Source: Lepturacanthus savala
Taxonomy: Eukaryota; Chordata; Actinopteri; Scombriformes; Trichiuridae
Direction: 5' to 3'
DNA length: 64,000 nucleotides
Assembly (NCBI GenBank): GCA_030544235.1
Contig: CM060465.1
Span: forward strand, 9,727,001 to 9,791,000
Of the stretch, positions 62,731 to 64,000 are shown piece by piece. The notes under the pieces are model-generated. The model was not told the DNA's origin, made no database searches, and worked only from the letters and a program-made list of their open reading frames with translations. The position numbers were made by a program, and so were the translations under genes. Within the stretch, counting starts at the first letter, position 1, and each line of letters opens with the position of its first letter.

Positions 62731-64000
62731 TACACAGACTGTTAAAAGTAGCCTACAGAGGAAAACGTTGACAGTATACATTTCTGTAAACCGCAAAGTT
62801 GGAAAAGTTTCAGGAGATGTTTCTGTTTGACACCACTGTCGTATGTTTGTCCCGTCAATGTCACACATTGATCATTTAAACCCAAACCATAATTTTTCTC
62901 CCAATTACTACATTTTTTTGTCTAAATCTATCCACAGCTTTGTCACACCATAAAGCTGTGTTTGTGGTAACATGCGCATTTCAAAAATGTTGATATGATA
63001 GGTATCAAAAACACTTTGTCATATGAAACGACGAACATAAAACGTTGACCTTGAAACATTTCTGCAGAAACAGAAACTGTCAACATTTCCGTCTGTCGAC
63101 TGGGTTGGTTAAAAGGGTGTTAAAATAATAAATCACACAACTGCATTATAATTAGGCCAGAGCTTTATCCAGGAGTCTGGGAGGTGACGGCTGAGCTGAC
63201 TGGCGTTTTCCTGCCTTGGACCTAAACCAGACTCTGAATTTTCCCTCCCGTCTCCGCAAACACACACACAGACACACACACACACATGGATCACCTCATC
63301 TCTGGCCTGAGCTGCAGTGAGAGGGGGAGACATGGCCCTCTGGGTTTTACAGTCCTACTTCCACTGACCCATGACTGGTCTAAAGTCGGATGCAGCTCCT
63401 GTTACTTTCCCTGAGTTTGGGCCCATTCCTTTGAAATATTCTGTTTTTAGTGTTGCAGCTTTTCCCTCATCCCTAATTTGAAAGATTGAGCTCTTGAGGC
63501 GCGGGGTGATATTGCGTGGTAGACGGCCTGGCAGGGAGCGAGCAGGAAATCTTTCATTAAAATTCACTCAAGGTCCATCATGACTTCAGGCTCTCCGTAA
63601 GATATTGAATAAAAAGTGACACAAGAGCAGTTCTGTTGAGGGGTTTATAGTGTAATACTCTCCATCACAGCCAACCAATCAGCCCTCACAACTCAGCTGA
63701 AAACCAACAGTTTAGGCAAATATATCACAGAATACTGACTCAAACCTTTTGATTGAAGTTTTCTGTGGGTCTGTTGATCAAAAGACTTTCTGTTCACGAA
63801 CGTTCAAGATGTTCTCATGATGAATGCAGAACAAAGAGCAAAGAGTGTGAGGAGAAAAGTGATGAAGACACATCAAAGTCTACTCACAACTACAGCACAG
63901 CAAACCATTTCATATCACTTATTCTTAAACTCATTTAATTGACTAGTGCAGTGGCCCTTTGGAGCTCCTGGCTTTACTCTACTTACAGTGTTGTCAGGAA
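62731..64000. other. Gene-free stretch to window end
   Basis: Short (CA)n at about 63259-63286. Positions 63360-63600 are repeat-free and CpG-containing ('GAGGCGCGGGGTGATATTGC'), another possible conserved element. The 61-codon frame at 63753-63938 has no recognisable domain. Confidence 0.45.

Overview
The window looks like non-coding DNA from a teleost fish, most probably a percomorph. The evidence is the density of (CA)n, (GA)n and (TATC)n microsatellites, the AT-rich background with sparse CpG, and many interspersed repeats I recognise as common in teleosts: tRNA-headed SINEs, hAT elements and hAT-like MITEs, Tc1-like transposase remnants, and the CAGTGGTGGAA-ended DNA transposon. There are no bacterial features. 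I found no complete host protein-coding gene. Almost all open reading frames over 60 codons are chance frames in AT-rich DNA or translations of simple repeats. The coding sequence I can support belongs to transposons.

Layout. 1-9 kb: quiet AT-rich DNA with an unclassified repeat (1884-2300), a SINE (2973-3181) and a hAT-type MITE (3241-3445). 9-15 kb: a (TATC)n array, then broken transposon coding fragments: Tc1-like at 10121-10510 and 12440-12575, hAT-like at 10555-10977, and a retroelement pol tail at 13955-14812. 15-25 kb: a perfect hairpin, a well-bounded hAT element with a BED zinc-finger exon (18814-19624), a full-length SINE with a 15-bp target duplication (22374-22688), a second and inverted copy of the 1884-2300 repeat, and a MITE. 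25-35 kb: a 20-bp minisatellite (25283-25990), long (TG)n arrays, and a second hAT-like element sitting inside a (TA)n tract and followed by a perfect 42-bp palindrome. 35-45 kb: mostly unique DNA, some of it resembling conserved non-coding elements, plus a 98-bp foldback. 45-64 kb: microsatellites, at least three copies of the CAGTGGTGGAA transposon, a 1-kb TACAGTACT-type array (54197-55220), another hAT-like element (60059-60668) and a long pyrimidine tract.

Possible host gene content. Three plus-strand segments look like 5' untranslated exons: 20850-20981, 45661-45864 and 62278-62450. Each has a plausible acceptor and a good donor; the last ends in ATG directly before GTGAGT. They could be alternative leader exons of one large gene whose coding exons lie to the right of the window. 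That is inference and needs transcript data.

I saw no sign of a new multi-gene system. The observations most worth checking are the hAT element with its own X-box/CRE-like promoter, three long inverted repeats, two higher-order tandem arrays and the candidate leader exons. All repeat boundaries were judged by eye.
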